The notes under the pieces: generated by a model
Told to the model about the DNA's origin: nothing
What the model saw: the letters and a program-made list of their open reading frames with translations, nothing else
Database searches by the model: none
Translations under genes and position numbers: made by a program
Assembly (NCBI GenBank): GCA_900547085.1
Contig: URFI01000052.1
Coordinates: forward strand, 1 to 11,933
Direction of reading: 5' to 3'
From: an uncultured Prevotella sp.
GTDB lineage: Bacteria; Bacteroidota; Bacteroidia; Bacteroidales; Bacteroidaceae
Length of the DNA: 11,933 nt
Shown: piece after piece, positions 1-7,462 of the stretch
Position numbering within the stretch: position 1 is the first letter of the stretch
Layout of the letters: each line of letters starts with the position of its first letter

Positions 1-402
1 TTCTTTGCTCGTTAAGTGTAGCACGGGATGCGTCTTTGTAAAGATAAAGAGCGATGACATCTCATGTATTCCACGAACCGTGTCTTGTAAAAAGTTCTCT
101 GATGCCAGAATGGCAATGCCTTTACAGTCGCGACTCAGCATGTAATCACTGATGACTTGTCCCTCACTTAGGACAATCATGTCATTCGCTTGAATTGTAC
201 ATTTCTTGGTGTCTACCAGATATTCTGCACGTCCTTGGATACACATTCCAATTAGCAGACAGCTCATTTTGTGCGGTTCTAGCGGTAAGGGCAAATCCTC
301 AAAGTGTTCAAACAGTATCAGATCGTTATCAATGTAACAGCTTTCTCCTGTGACAGACTTGATATGTTCAATCGTCACTTCTTTCATCGTCTTGTCCTGC
401 AT
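1..402 (-). CDS. AraC-family transcriptional regulator, N-terminal part (3' end cut by window edge)
   Basis: The minus strand is open from an ATG at 402 to the left edge, giving 134 residues with no stop; a second in-frame ATG is at 387. The readable part is a cupin-like ligand-sensing domain of the kind that precedes the AraC helix-turn-helix in Bacteroidales regulators. It shows the stretches PLEPHKMSCLLIGMCIQG, YLVDTKKCTIQANDMIVLSE and GQVISDYMLSRDCKGIAIL. The DNA-binding domain would lie beyond the edge and is not seen, so the AraC assignment rests on this domain alone. The 387 start has an AGGA seven bases upstream; the 402 start has no clear site, and either may be used. The gene follows the GH95/beta-sandwich pair in the same orientation but has its own promoter in the gap. 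It may control neighbouring glycan genes, which is inference from position only. Confidence 0.75.
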   Translation of the reverse strand, partial: MQDKTMKEVTIEHIKSVTGESCYIDNDLILFEHFEDLPLPLEPHKMSCLLIGMCIQGRAEYLVDTKKCTIQANDMIVLSEGQVISDYMLSRDCKGIAILASENFLQDTVRGIHEMSSLFIFTKTHPVLHLTSKE

Positions 403-487
403 ATTCCAATTACTTTTTAATTCTTATACGTTTTGTATTCCATCTGGTTTTTCCAAAAAAGAAGAATGCGCTTTGATGTTCTCCTTG

Positions 488-517
488 CAAAGATAGGGGA
501 AAAATACAACAATCAAC
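488..517 (-). promoter_or_regulatory. Bacteroidetes-type promoter for the AraC-like regulator
   Basis: On the minus strand TATCTTTG (488-495) matches the Bacteroidetes -7 consensus TAnnTTTG. A GTTG at 514-517 stands 18 bp upstream in place of the -33 TTTG, slightly short of the usual 19-21 bp spacing. Transcription would start near 480, leaving about 80 nt of leader before the regulator. The 10-bp palindrome AACAGCTGTT (521-530) touches the upstream edge and overlaps the stop codon of the preceding gene. Its role is unknown. Confidence 0.5.
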
Positions 518-528
518 GAAAACAGCTG

Positions 529-1449
529 TTAATATTGCAAGCTTTCATGGAAATATGGAACAATTTCTATGCCTTCTACCGATTGAATCTGTTCGTTTTT
601 GAAGTTTTGGTCGCCATTAATCAACACTCTTCGATGATCAGCCACGGTAAATTTTCGACAGGCTTGCTCGTCCATTTCACCCGTGCAAGTGTATTCCAAA
701 CCGTCGATGTATATTTTTTGACCACGTTTGGCATCGCGCAACGTGATTCTCAGTTGACCTTTAAACGCTTTGTCGAATTGATAATACACGCCGTTTCCTA
801 CCAAGTCGAAATAGCGAGGCGTATAGGTCATGTTTCTTTTTACAGCGGTGTAGCCCGTTAGATGATAGCTCGAAGCAATGGCAGGCATGTTGGTGTTGCG
901 GGCAGGTTGCCACAATCCCCAGTCAACATCATCTGAGTTCCATTTCAACATGTAGGCGTTGGCATCATACTGCTCACCACCATCTCTGGTAAGTGATACG
1001 TTTGCCCGCCTCGTCAGCCACCCATCGTCCGAGCAGAAAGCTCTCTTCTCCCCGTCTTTCATTCTTCCGCACAGCGAGAACGCCATCTGTTGCTGGTTGA
1101 TGTGTGGAAAAGTGGGCGAATACCAGATGGCTATTGTGTTGATGCCTGGTTGCAGAAACCTGGTCACTTCCATGTTGATGCTCACCGGAAGATTGTCGTT
1201 ACCCATCCTGCAGGGCATCCAACTGGCGGTAGATACATTGCGCTCGTTGATGAACACGTCCACTTTGCCCGTGGTGGCTATCGTTGCAGAGGCAAATACA
1301 GGCAGCTCTTGTAACCATATTTGTTGCCTGAACCAAATCTCAGAAGTGCTGTCTACCTGCTGGGTGGCAATCCAGTGCGTGTGGAATGATTGTGAATGGG
1401 CAATCAGTGCACACAACATTGTCATCGCAAGTATACTTATTTTTCTCAT
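529..1449 (-). CDS. Exported beta-sandwich protein resembling the non-catalytic N-terminal region of alpha-L-rhamnosidases
   Basis: 306 residues. Residues 1-21 (MRKISILAMTMLCALIAHSQ and following) form a signal peptide, so the product acts in the periplasm or at the cell surface. Residues about 25-165 follow the pattern of the Bac_rhamnosid_N/galactose-binding-like fold: HWIATQQV, then IWFRQQIWL, a strand pair with KVDVFINERNV, VTRFLQPGINTIAIWYSP, and a GGEQYDANAY motif like the GExYDAR signature of GH78 enzymes. A second strand-rich region at about 205-300 contains RITLRDAKRGQKIYIDGLEY and CTGEMDEQACRKF. No (alpha/alpha)6 catalytic barrel follows, so this is probably a binding or accessory protein, not an enzyme. 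It starts 75 nt after the GH95 stop, in the same direction and with no promoter or terminator seen between them, so co-transcription is likely. The family assignment is by motif reading and moderate; a degenerate rhamnosidase relic is the alternative. Confidence 0.65.
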   Translation of the reverse strand: MRKISILAMTMLCALIAHSQSFHTHWIATQQVDSTSEIWFRQQIWLQELPVFASATIATTGKVDVFINERNVSTASWMPCRMGNDNLPVSINMEVTRFLQPGINTIAIWYSPTFPHINQQQMAFSLCGRMKDGEKRAFCSDDGWLTRRANVSLTRDGGEQYDANAYMLKWNSDDVDWGLWQPARNTNMPAIASSYHLTGYTAVKRNMTYTPRYFDLVGNGVYYQFDKAFKGQLRITLRDAKRGQKIYIDGLEYTCTGEMDEQACRKFTVADHRRVLINGDQNFKNEQIQSVEGIEIVPYFHESLQY

Positions 1450-1524
1450 GAATCAATCGTCTATTGTGCTTCAGGCCAATGCTCTCTTGCAGTCTTATTC
1501 AAGAGGTTCAGCCTGCTTTTGTCT

Positions 1525-3906
1525 TCATTTTATCGTGGTGGTCTTGCCTCGTTTTAGTCCAACTCTTGTCTGTTTCCCATTCATGTACACGGTTACATAT
1601 TTAACATGATGCTGGGTGCATGGTTTTAATTGAACCCATTCCACTTGTCCGTTCTTCCATTTCATGCTCACCTCGTAGCCTCCCCGCGCCTTGATGCCCC
1701 GCACTTCACCGTCTTTCCACGCATCCGGAAGGGCGGGAAGAAGATACAATTCGTTGTCGGTGCTTTGCAATAACATCTCGCAAACGCCGGCAGTACCACC
1801 GAAATTCCCATCTATCTGGAAAGGTGGATGTGCATCCATCAGGTTGGGATAGGTGCCGCCGCTGCTTCGTTTGTCGGCACCTTGATAATGATCAGGCGAT
1901 ACGTAGGTCAGCAATTTCTGGTACATGTGGTACGCTTCCTTGGCCTTTCTCAGTCTGGCCCACAGGTTGATGCGCCATCCCGTGCTCCATCCCGTGGTGT
2001 GGTCGCCTTTCTGTTGTAGCGATTTTTCAGCAGCCAGAGCCAGTTGAGGCGTATCTTTCAGCGAGAGGTGATGACCGGGGAAAAGTCCGATGAGGTGCGA
2101 TTGGTGTCGGTGCTTGATGTCCCAGTCGTCCCAATCGTAGTACCATTCGTTGAGATCGCCTAGATGTCCTACGGTGTAGGGATGCAGTCGTTTGAGCGAG
2201 GCCTCAATGTCTTTCAGCAGTTGTGACTGTCTTGCGTAGTCGGCCCCCTTCTTGTTGATGGCCTCCACCGTGTTGATGAACAGCTCGCGGATGATGGCCA
2301 GGTCGGCTGTTCCGCCATAACAGGTCGTGCCATGGTAGCCTTCGGGCGTCTTGTATTCGTTCTCGGGTGACGTGCTGGGTGCGGTAATCAGCTCAGCGGG
2401 GTTCTTTGGGTTCTCAACAAGCCAATCCAACATGAAGGCAGAAGCGCCTTCCAACAGGGGCAGGGCTGTGTTGTTGAGGAATTGGGCATCGGGGTTGAAC
2501 CGATAATGTTCCCACAAGTTCTGCGTCAGCCATGCGCCTCCCATGTTCCAGTTGCTCCATTCGGGACTCTCGCGCTTCTCGCCTACGGGGTTGGTCATGG
2601 CCCACACGTCCGAGTTGTGGCTCGAGCACCACCCCCGGTTGATGCCATAATAGTTTTTGGCGGTATGCCTGCCGTTCGCGGCCAGTGCCTGCATGAAGGT
2701 GAACAGCGGTTCTGCCATCTCGCTGAGGTTGGCCACCTCGGCCAGCCAGTAGTTCTCCTCGAGGTTGATGTTCACCGTGTAGTTCGACCGCCACGGTGCC
2801 CGCAGATAGTGCGACCACAATCCCTGCAGGTTGGCGGGAATGCCTTTGGTGCGCGAACTGGCTATCAGCAGGTAGCGTCCATACTGCATGTACAGCGTTT
2901 CCAGATAAGGGTTGTGTCCGCCTTGGTCGGTATAGTCTTTGAGTTGTTGCTCGGTTGTGCGACTGCAATCGGCCACCGATCCGCCCAGAAACAATTTCAT
3001 CCGGTCGTAGTAATGGGTATAGTCGGCCACATGCTGTTTCTTGATAGCTTGGTAATCTTTCTTTTCCAAGGCCTTTTGGTGTGCCAGAGCCAGCTGCTCG
3101 CAGGGCTTCGCTTGCCGTACAGGGTGCTTGTCAAAACCGTTAAAGCTGGTTTCGTTGAAAAAATACAGGGTGGCTTCGGTTGCGTCTGTAATCAACAGAG
3201 TAGAGTCGGTGGCTTGAATCTTACCTTGCTTGGTCACTGCCCGCAGCACCGAACAGAAATGAATGCTGTTCTCTGGGTCGCCCATGGCGTGTCCCTTCAT
3301 CGTGATGAGGTCGCCCGCAGCCTTGACGGTGTGCGGTATCTGCGCTGACAGGTTGACCTCCAGGTTGATGCTTCTGGGCTTGTTGGCTGTGATGTGTATG
3401 CAGATGAGGCTGTCGGGATGTGATGCGAAATATTCTCGCTTGATTTTCACACCGTTCAGACTATAGCTGTCTGTTAGCAAGGCCTTGTCGATGTTGAGCG
3501 TGCGGGTGTAGTTGGTTGCTTGCCCGCCCCGAGAGTCCAACAGATGCAGCGTGGCCAGTGGTTGGTAATACTGCGAGTTGGGACCTTGCACGCGAAGCTG
3601 CAGCGAGTCGGCCTTTCGGTAGTCTTCTTTGAACAAGGCCTCGCGGATGACCGGTATCCATTGGTGTGCGTTTTGGTCGAGATTCGGGTCTACTGGTTGC
3701 CCCGTCCAAAGAGTGATGTCGTTGAGATAAATCAGGTTGTCGCGCGTACCGCCATATACCAACGCCCCCATCCGGCCGTTGCCGATGGGCATCGATTCTT
3801 CAAAATACTGCGCAGGCTTGTCGTACCACAGGTGCATGGGGAGTTGTTGCGCCAGCGTAGGAAGGTGCATGGCGAGCAAGAAAAGTAATGAGCCAATGTT
3901 TCTCAT
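1525..3906 (-). CDS. GH95 family exo-alpha-L-fucosidase or alpha-L-galactosidase, secreted
   Basis: 793 residues, normal for GH95, which removes terminal alpha-1,2-linked L-fucose or alpha-L-galactose from glycans by inversion. Residues 1-20 are a signal peptide ending LAQ, predicting export. The N-terminal beta domain starts LWYDKPAQYFEESMPIGNGR (26-45), the family's usual opening. In the (alpha/alpha)6 barrel the catalytic parts are all present: the Asn pair N379 and N381 in TVNINLEENYW, the putative general acid E515 in TAPSTSPENEY, and D699 in HPPFQIDGNFGG. HRHQSHLIGLFP (599-610) is also typical. The residue two before the Asn pair is Thr377, which in characterised GH95 enzymes bears on fucose versus galactose preference. 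The gene heads a two-gene unit with the beta-sandwich protein and has its own promoter with putative operators. Family assignment is very secure; exact substrate is not. Confidence 0.95.
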   Translation of the reverse strand: MRNIGSLLFLLAMHLPTLAQQLPMHLWYDKPAQYFEESMPIGNGRMGALVYGGTRDNLIYLNDITLWTGQPVDPNLDQNAHQWIPVIREALFKEDYRKADSLQLRVQGPNSQYYQPLATLHLLDSRGGQATNYTRTLNIDKALLTDSYSLNGVKIKREYFASHPDSLICIHITANKPRSINLEVNLSAQIPHTVKAAGDLITMKGHAMGDPENSIHFCSVLRAVTKQGKIQATDSTLLITDATEATLYFFNETSFNGFDKHPVRQAKPCEQLALAHQKALEKKDYQAIKKQHVADYTHYYDRMKLFLGGSVADCSRTTEQQLKDYTDQGGHNPYLETLYMQYGRYLLIASSRTKGIPANLQGLWSHYLRAPWRSNYTVNINLEENYWLAEVANLSEMAEPLFTFMQALAANGRHTAKNYYGINRGWCSSHNSDVWAMTNPVGEKRESPEWSNWNMGGAWLTQNLWEHYRFNPDAQFLNNTALPLLEGASAFMLDWLVENPKNPAELITAPSTSPENEYKTPEGYHGTTCYGGTADLAIIRELFINTVEAINKKGADYARQSQLLKDIEASLKRLHPYTVGHLGDLNEWYYDWDDWDIKHRHQSHLIGLFPGHHLSLKDTPQLALAAEKSLQQKGDHTTGWSTGWRINLWARLRKAKEAYHMYQKLLTYVSPDHYQGADKRSSGGTYPNLMDAHPPFQIDGNFGGTAGVCEMLLQSTDNELYLLPALPDAWKDGEVRGIKARGGYEVSMKWKNGQVEWVQLKPCTQHHVKYVTVYMNGKQTRVGLKRGKTTTIK

Positions 3907-3964
3907 GATGAAACTGCTATGTGTGGTTGTCTATATGCAACGAACTGCGGGTTGGCAGATGAGC

Positions 3965-4008
3965 CTGTTTATACAGCTATGCAAAAATAATGAATTCTGT
4001 ATAAACAG
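3965..4008. promoter_or_regulatory. Pair of 12-bp inverted operator-like sites at the GH95 promoter
   Basis: CTGTTTATACAG (3965-3976) and its exact reverse complement CTGTATAAACAG (3997-4008) are separated by 20 bp. Each arm is itself a near-palindrome of the form CTGT-W-TA-W-ACAG, so each could bind a dimeric regulator. The centres are 32 bp apart, about three helical turns. For the minus-strand promoter, one site fills the spacer between -33 and -7 and the other covers the predicted start of transcription. That is the expected placement for repression. The regulator is unknown. A hairpin in the transcript is not the likely role, because only one arm would be transcribed. Confidence 0.6.
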
Positions 4009-4012
4009 CAAA
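3982..4012 (-). promoter_or_regulatory. Bacteroidetes-type promoter for the GH95 operon
   Basis: On the minus strand TTTG (4009-4012) is followed after 19 bp by TATTTTTG (3982-3989), a full match to the Bacteroidetes -33/-7 pattern. Predicted transcription start is near 3975, giving a leader of about 70 nt before the ATG at 3906. The spacer and the start region are each occupied by one arm of the 12-bp inverted repeat. Confidence 0.75.
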
Positions 4013-4150
4013 ACGGCGGCTGTGAATTATTTGTTGATGCCAAACAATGACGGTGTTCGGATGGGGTGGGATTTAGGAAGGAGATGTTGATAAATGACTT
4101 GTTGTCGTGTTCTCGTAACCAATTGTAAACGAGGTCTTTAGAGTTTGCTT

Positions 4151-4234
4151 TCAATAGCATAGAGATTGGCCCCCAAAGTCATTGAGTTTGGAGGTCAATA
4201 GCATACAGATTGGCACTTAAAGTCAATGAGTTTG
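4151..4234. repeat. Two tandem copies of a 40-bp element, period 44 bp
   Basis: Copy one is 4151-4190 and copy two is 4195-4234, differing at about 5 of 40 positions by eye. Shared blocks are TCAATAGCATA, AGATTGGC, AAAGTCA and TGAGTTTG. Within each copy the segment AAAGTCAWTGAGTTT is an imperfect dyad (AAAnTCAnTGAnTTT), so the copies could be binding sites for a dimeric protein. They lie about 140-225 bp upstream of the GH95 -33 box and 90-175 bp beyond the alaS terminator. Function unknown. Confidence 0.7.
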
Positions 4235-4322
4235 TCTCGCAAGTGCAAATGACTATGATAACGTGGCAATGGACTCGCCTCATCATCCCCATAATTACAC
4301 GGTATTGATTGGTCAAGATAAA

Positions 4323-4359
4323 AAGCGAAACCCCACTCGCAAGGAGTGGGATTTCGCTT
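4323..4359 (-). terminator. Intrinsic terminator of alaS
   Basis: The arms AAGCGAAA + CCCACTC and GAGTGGG + TTTCGCTT pair over 15 bp with one mismatch and a 5-nt loop (4339-4343). Read on the minus strand the stem is followed by a T run (CGCTTTTTATC), as required for a Rho-independent terminator of leftward transcription. It lies about 100 nt after the alaS stop at 4463. On the plus strand the tail lacks a T run. Confidence 0.85.
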
Positions 4360-4462
4360 CAATTAAACATGCTTCCAGGGCGTTTGTTAGCTCACAGGGA
4401 AACATGTTTTTTATTGATAGTCATGCTTGTACGGTTTGGAGAGAGCCTCCGTTGATGGTCAA

Positions 4463-7084
4463 TTACAATTTGGCCAACTCAATAACTTTGTCGACTGCAG
4501 CGCTGATACCATCCACATTCTTGCCGCCAGCCGATGCGAAATGCGGTTGTCCGCCACCGCCTCCCTGAATGAGTTTGGCAGCTTCACGAACCATTTGACC
4601 TGCATTCAAACCATGATCTTTTACCATATCGTCACTTAACATGACGCTCAAAAGTGGCTTTTGTTGTGCCGTAGAACCGATGACGCAAAGCAAATGCGAT
4701 GGTATGGCTTCACGAATCTTGAACACCAAGTCCTTAGCAGCATTGCCATCGATAGGCAATACCGCCTTGATGACGGTAACCCCATTGACAGTCTCAGCAC
4801 GTTTGATGAGCTTGTCTTTGGTTCTTTGCACCGCTTGTGCTTGGAACTGTTCAATCTCCTTGCGCATGGTGTCGTGTTCGTCCATGTACTTTTCGATGAC
4901 CCCTTTCAAATCCTTGGCGTTATTGAACAAGCTGCGGATGGCCTTTACCGTGTCTTCTATGGCATACATTGCTTCTTCGCACTTGCGACCGGTGATGGCT
5001 TCGAAGCGACGAACACCAGCAGCTACCGAACTTTCAGATAGGATTTTGAACAGTCCGATGCGTCCTGTACTCTTGGCGTGAATACCTCCACAGAACTCAC
5101 ATGACGGTCCGAAGCGCACTACCCGCACCTTGTCGCCATATTTTTCACCAAACAATGCAATTGCTCCCATTTCCTTCGCCTCTTCTATCGGCGTGTCACG
5201 ATGTTCGTCCAAGGGGATGTCTTGACGAATAAGGTCGTTCACCATCCGTTCTACCTGTCTGATTTCCTCGTCGGTCACCTTTTGGAAATGCGAGAAATCA
5301 AAGCGCAGCGTGTCGGGCGATACATACGATCCCTTCTGCTCAACATGGTCGCCAAGCACCTGCTTGAGTGCATAATCCAGTAGGTGAGTGGCTGTATGGT
5401 TTGCCGCACAGGCGTCACGTTTGTCAGTATCCACGCAAGCCATGAAGTCAGCCTCGGGATGTTGTGGCAGTTGCTTAATGATGTGAATGCTTTGGTTGTT
5501 CTCACGTTTAGTGTCTATCACGTCCACTGTCTCGTGTTCGCTCACTAAGACACCTTGGTCACCTACCTGTCCTCCCATCTCTCCATAGAAGGGTGTGAAG
5601 TCCAAGATGACCTCGTAAAAACTATTTTTTTTCTGGGTTACCTTGCGATACTTCAAGATGTGGCATTCGTATTCGGTATAGTCGTAGCCCACAAACTGCT
5701 GTTCGCCTTGTCTTATTTCTACCCAGTCGCTGTTTTCCACTTGTGCGGCATTGCGGGCACGGTCTTTCTGTTTCTGCATTTCCGCATGGAACTGTTGCTC
5801 GTCAACGCTGAATCCGTGCTCTCTGCATATCAGTTCTGTGAGATCGAGCGGAAAACCGTATGTATCGAAAAGACGGAAGGCTTGTTCGCCATCGATTTGC
5901 GTCTTGCCTGCTTTTTTCAGCTCATCCATGGCATTGTTCAACAGGTTGATACCCTTTTCGAGTGTCCGCAAGAACGAGTCTTCCTCTTCTTTCATCACCT
6001 TGCCAATCAACTCACGTTGGGCAACGAGTTCAGGATATGCTCCTCCCATTTCGTCTACGAGTACGGGGAGCAACTTATATACAAAGGCTTCGCGCTGTCC
6101 TAAGAACGTGTAAGCATAGCGAACGGCGCGACGGAGGATGCGGCGAATGACGTAACCCGCTTTGGCATTGCTGGGTAGTTGCCCGTCAGCGATGGAGAAG
6201 GCTACGGCTCTAAGGTGGTCAGCCACTACACGCATCGCCACATCTACATCTTCCTGCTCGCCATATTTCTTGCCCGACAGGCGTTCCATCTCATGGATGA
6301 ATGGTTGAAAGATGTCGGTGTCGTAGTTAGAATTCTTTCCTTGCAGCATTCTCACCAATCGCTCGAATCCCATTCCGGTATCGATAACGTTCATGGAGAG
6401 TGGCTCCAAAGAACCATCAGCTTTGCGATTGAACTGCATGAATACGATGTTCCAAATCTCGATGACCTGTGGATGATCCTTGTTCACCAATTCCCGACCG
6501 GGTAGTTGGGCTTTTTCTTCGTCCGAACGCGAGTCTACGTGTATCTCCGAACAAGGGCCGCAAGGTCCCGTATCACCCATTTCCCAAAAGTTGTCGTGCT
6601 TGTTGCCATTGATGATATGGTCGGCTGGCAGGTGCTTGCGCCAATACTTCTCTGCCTCGCTGTCGTGCGGGATGTTTTCTTCAGGTGAGCCTTCAAACAC
6701 CGTCACATACAAATCTTTTGGGTCCAAGTGCAGCACGTCCACCAAATATTCCCACGCATAATCAATGGCGCCTTCCTTAAAGTAGTCGCCAAAGCTCCAG
6801 TTGCCGAGCATCTCGAACATCGTATGGTGGTAAGTGTCTCGTCCCACCTCCTCAAGGTCGTTGTGCTTTCCGCTCACACGGAGGCATTTCTGCGAGTCGG
6901 CTCTACGGCGAGGTTCCGGTTGCTTGTTGCCCAGGATGATGTCCTTCCATTGGTTCATGCCTGCATTGGTAAACATCAGGGTGGGGTCGTCTTTGATAAC
7001 CATGGGGGCTGAAGCCACGATGGTGTGTCCTTTCGACTCAAAGAATTTCTTGAACGATTCACGTATCTCGTTTGCTGTCATCAT
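4463..7084 (-). CDS. alaS: Alanine-tRNA ligase (AlaRS)
   Basis: 873 residues, full length for bacterial AlaRS, which charges tRNA-Ala in the cytoplasm and hydrolyses mischarged Ser- and Gly-tRNA-Ala. The class II aminoacylation domain opens with NEIRESFKKFFESKGH (5-20) and carries PTLMFTNAGMNQWKDIILG (34-52) and EMGDTGPCGPCSEIHVD (168-184). The editing domain has zinc-ligand-type residues H563 and H567 in NHTATHLL, and C665 and H669 in CGGIHAKSTG. The C-terminal DHHA1/C-Ala part ends with a glycine-rich segment GGGGGQPHFASAGGKN (841-856). Translation can start at either of two adjacent ATGs (7084 or 7081). The gene is monocistronic by appearance: own promoter at 7157-7188, own terminator at 4323-4359. 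No defect seen; all motifs are intact. Confidence 0.98.
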   Translation of the reverse strand: MMTANEIRESFKKFFESKGHTIVASAPMVIKDDPTLMFTNAGMNQWKDIILGNKQPEPRRRADSQKCLRVSGKHNDLEEVGRDTYHHTMFEMLGNWSFGDYFKEGAIDYAWEYLVDVLHLDPKDLYVTVFEGSPEENIPHDSEAEKYWRKHLPADHIINGNKHDNFWEMGDTGPCGPCSEIHVDSRSDEEKAQLPGRELVNKDHPQVIEIWNIVFMQFNRKADGSLEPLSMNVIDTGMGFERLVRMLQGKNSNYDTDIFQPFIHEMERLSGKKYGEQEDVDVAMRVVADHLRAVAFSIADGQLPSNAKAGYVIRRILRRAVRYAYTFLGQREAFVYKLLPVLVDEMGGAYPELVAQRELIGKVMKEEEDSFLRTLEKGINLLNNAMDELKKAGKTQIDGEQAFRLFDTYGFPLDLTELICREHGFSVDEQQFHAEMQKQKDRARNAAQVENSDWVEIRQGEQQFVGYDYTEYECHILKYRKVTQKKNSFYEVILDFTPFYGEMGGQVGDQGVLVSEHETVDVIDTKRENNQSIHIIKQLPQHPEADFMACVDTDKRDACAANHTATHLLDYALKQVLGDHVEQKGSYVSPDTLRFDFSHFQKVTDEEIRQVERMVNDLIRQDIPLDEHRDTPIEEAKEMGAIALFGEKYGDKVRVVRFGPSCEFCGGIHAKSTGRIGLFKILSESSVAAGVRRFEAITGRKCEEAMYAIEDTVKAIRSLFNNAKDLKGVIEKYMDEHDTMRKEIEQFQAQAVQRTKDKLIKRAETVNGVTVIKAVLPIDGNAAKDLVFKIREAIPSHLLCVIGSTAQQKPLLSVMLSDDMVKDHGLNAGQMVREAAKLIQGGGGGQPHFASAGGKNVDGISAAVDKVIELAKL

Positions 7085-7156
7085 CTGTTCTTATCTTGTT
7101 TATGGTTGTTTTTATTCTTCGTAAAGTGCTGGTGTAGCACCTGAATTAATTAGCGG

Positions 7157-7188
7157 CAAAATTATAAAAAAAAGGATAAAGTGCCAAA
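7157..7188 (-). promoter_or_regulatory. Bacteroidetes-type promoter for alaS
   Basis: On the minus strand TTTG (7185-7188) and TAATTTTG (7157-7164) are 20 bp apart, matching the Bacteroidetes -33/-7 pattern exactly. Predicted start is near 7150, giving a leader of about 65 nt. The TAA at 7162-7164 that closes the possible relic frame lies inside the -7 element. Confidence 0.75.
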
Positions 7189-7356
7189 GATATCGCTTAA
7201 ATTCAGTCGGTTAGAGAAGTTCGAGAACCTCGTATAGGTAGGCGTTTCCTCTTCATTGTAACCCTGTGCCGTGAGCAGTCTGTACCCTCCAATCATTGGA
7301 AAGTATATCTTGTTGATTTGAAAGACGTGGTTGAATACATGGCATGGCGAGGTGTT
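7162..7356 (-). pseudogene. Possible C-terminal remnant of an unidentified gene
   Basis: A minus-strand frame is open for 64 codons, from just after a TAG at 7357-7359 to a TAA at 7162-7164. It does not start properly: the only ATG is at codon 21. The reading looks protein-like, for example FPMIGGYRLLTAQGYNEEET and YTRFSNFSNRLNLSDIFGTL. It has alternating polar/aromatic residues and ends in Phe-Phe-Leu, as in the last strands of outer-membrane beta-barrels. Upstream of the TAG the frame has further stops. No family was recognised. It may be the tail of a decayed gene or a chance open frame. Confidence 0.3.
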
Positions 7357-7416
7357 CTATGAAAACTTGTTTTAAAAGAATGGCTTAGAGAAATGCGTCT
7401 TTTCAAAAAAAATAAG

Positions 7417-7424
7417 TATATTTG
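7417..7424 (+). promoter_or_regulatory. -7 promoter element for the MerR-type gene
   Basis: TATATTTG matches the Bacteroidetes -7 consensus TAnnTTTG and lies 38 nt before the ATG at 7463, so the leader would be about 30 nt. No good TTTG is found 19-21 bp upstream, so the -33 part is weak or absent. Confidence 0.55.
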
Positions 7425-7462
7425 CAATAGAAATCCAGCTTTTGACTTAAAAATTAACGACA

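Larger units (their letters stand above)
4024..4462. other. Gene-poor intergenic stretch between the GH95 promoter and the alaS stop
   Basis: No convincing gene is present. The stretch holds the tandem 40-bp repeat (4151-4234) and the alaS terminator hairpin (4323-4359). A 10-bp palindrome AAACATGTTT (4400-4409) lies in the untranslated tail of alaS. A 63-codon minus-strand open frame at 3969-4160 has composition and context that argue against a real gene: it ends inside the GH95 promoter region and its start lies in the first repeat copy. Confidence 0.6.
7085..7462. other. Divergent intergenic region between alaS and the MerR-type gene
   Basis: The region holds the alaS leader and promoter, a possible coding relic (7162-7356) and the promoter of the MerR-type gene. 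In the alaS leader, GTGCT (7126-7130) and AGCAC (7136-7140) can form a small 5-bp hairpin with a 5-nt loop. It does not resemble a known riboswitch or T-box. No full gene is present. In some other Bacteroidales an M23 peptidase gene sits near here; no trace of one was recognised. Confidence 0.5.

Noticed and set aside
521..530. Palindrome AACAGCTGTT as an operator
   Set aside because: It is a single 10-bp site, partly inside the preceding stop codon, with no second copy. It could be chance.
959..1609. Plus-strand open frame (216 codons) across the 306-residue gene
   Set aside because: It overlaps two convincing minus-strand genes, and its translation is rich in Cys/Ser with no domain pattern.
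2482..3348. Long plus-strand open frame (288 codons) inside GH95
   Set aside because: It is antisense to a secure GH95 gene with all catalytic motifs. Long open frames opposite such a gene are expected by codon bias.
3965..4008. Invertible (phase-variable) promoter
   Set aside because: The inverted repeats enclose only 20 bp, too short for known site-specific inversion, and no recombinase gene is in the window. An operator pair is the simpler reading.
3969..4160. 63-codon minus-strand open frame upstream of GH95
   Set aside because: It runs into the GH95 promoter, starts inside a repeat copy and shows no recognisable domain. It is more likely a chance frame.
4400..4409. Palindrome AAACATGTTT followed by a T run, as a second terminator
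   Set aside because: The stem is at most 5 bp of mostly A-T pairs. The strong hairpin at 4323-4359 already explains termination of alaS.
7126..7140. Leader hairpin of alaS as a riboswitch or T-box
   Set aside because: It has only a 5-bp stem, with no T-box sequence, specifier loop or antiterminator.
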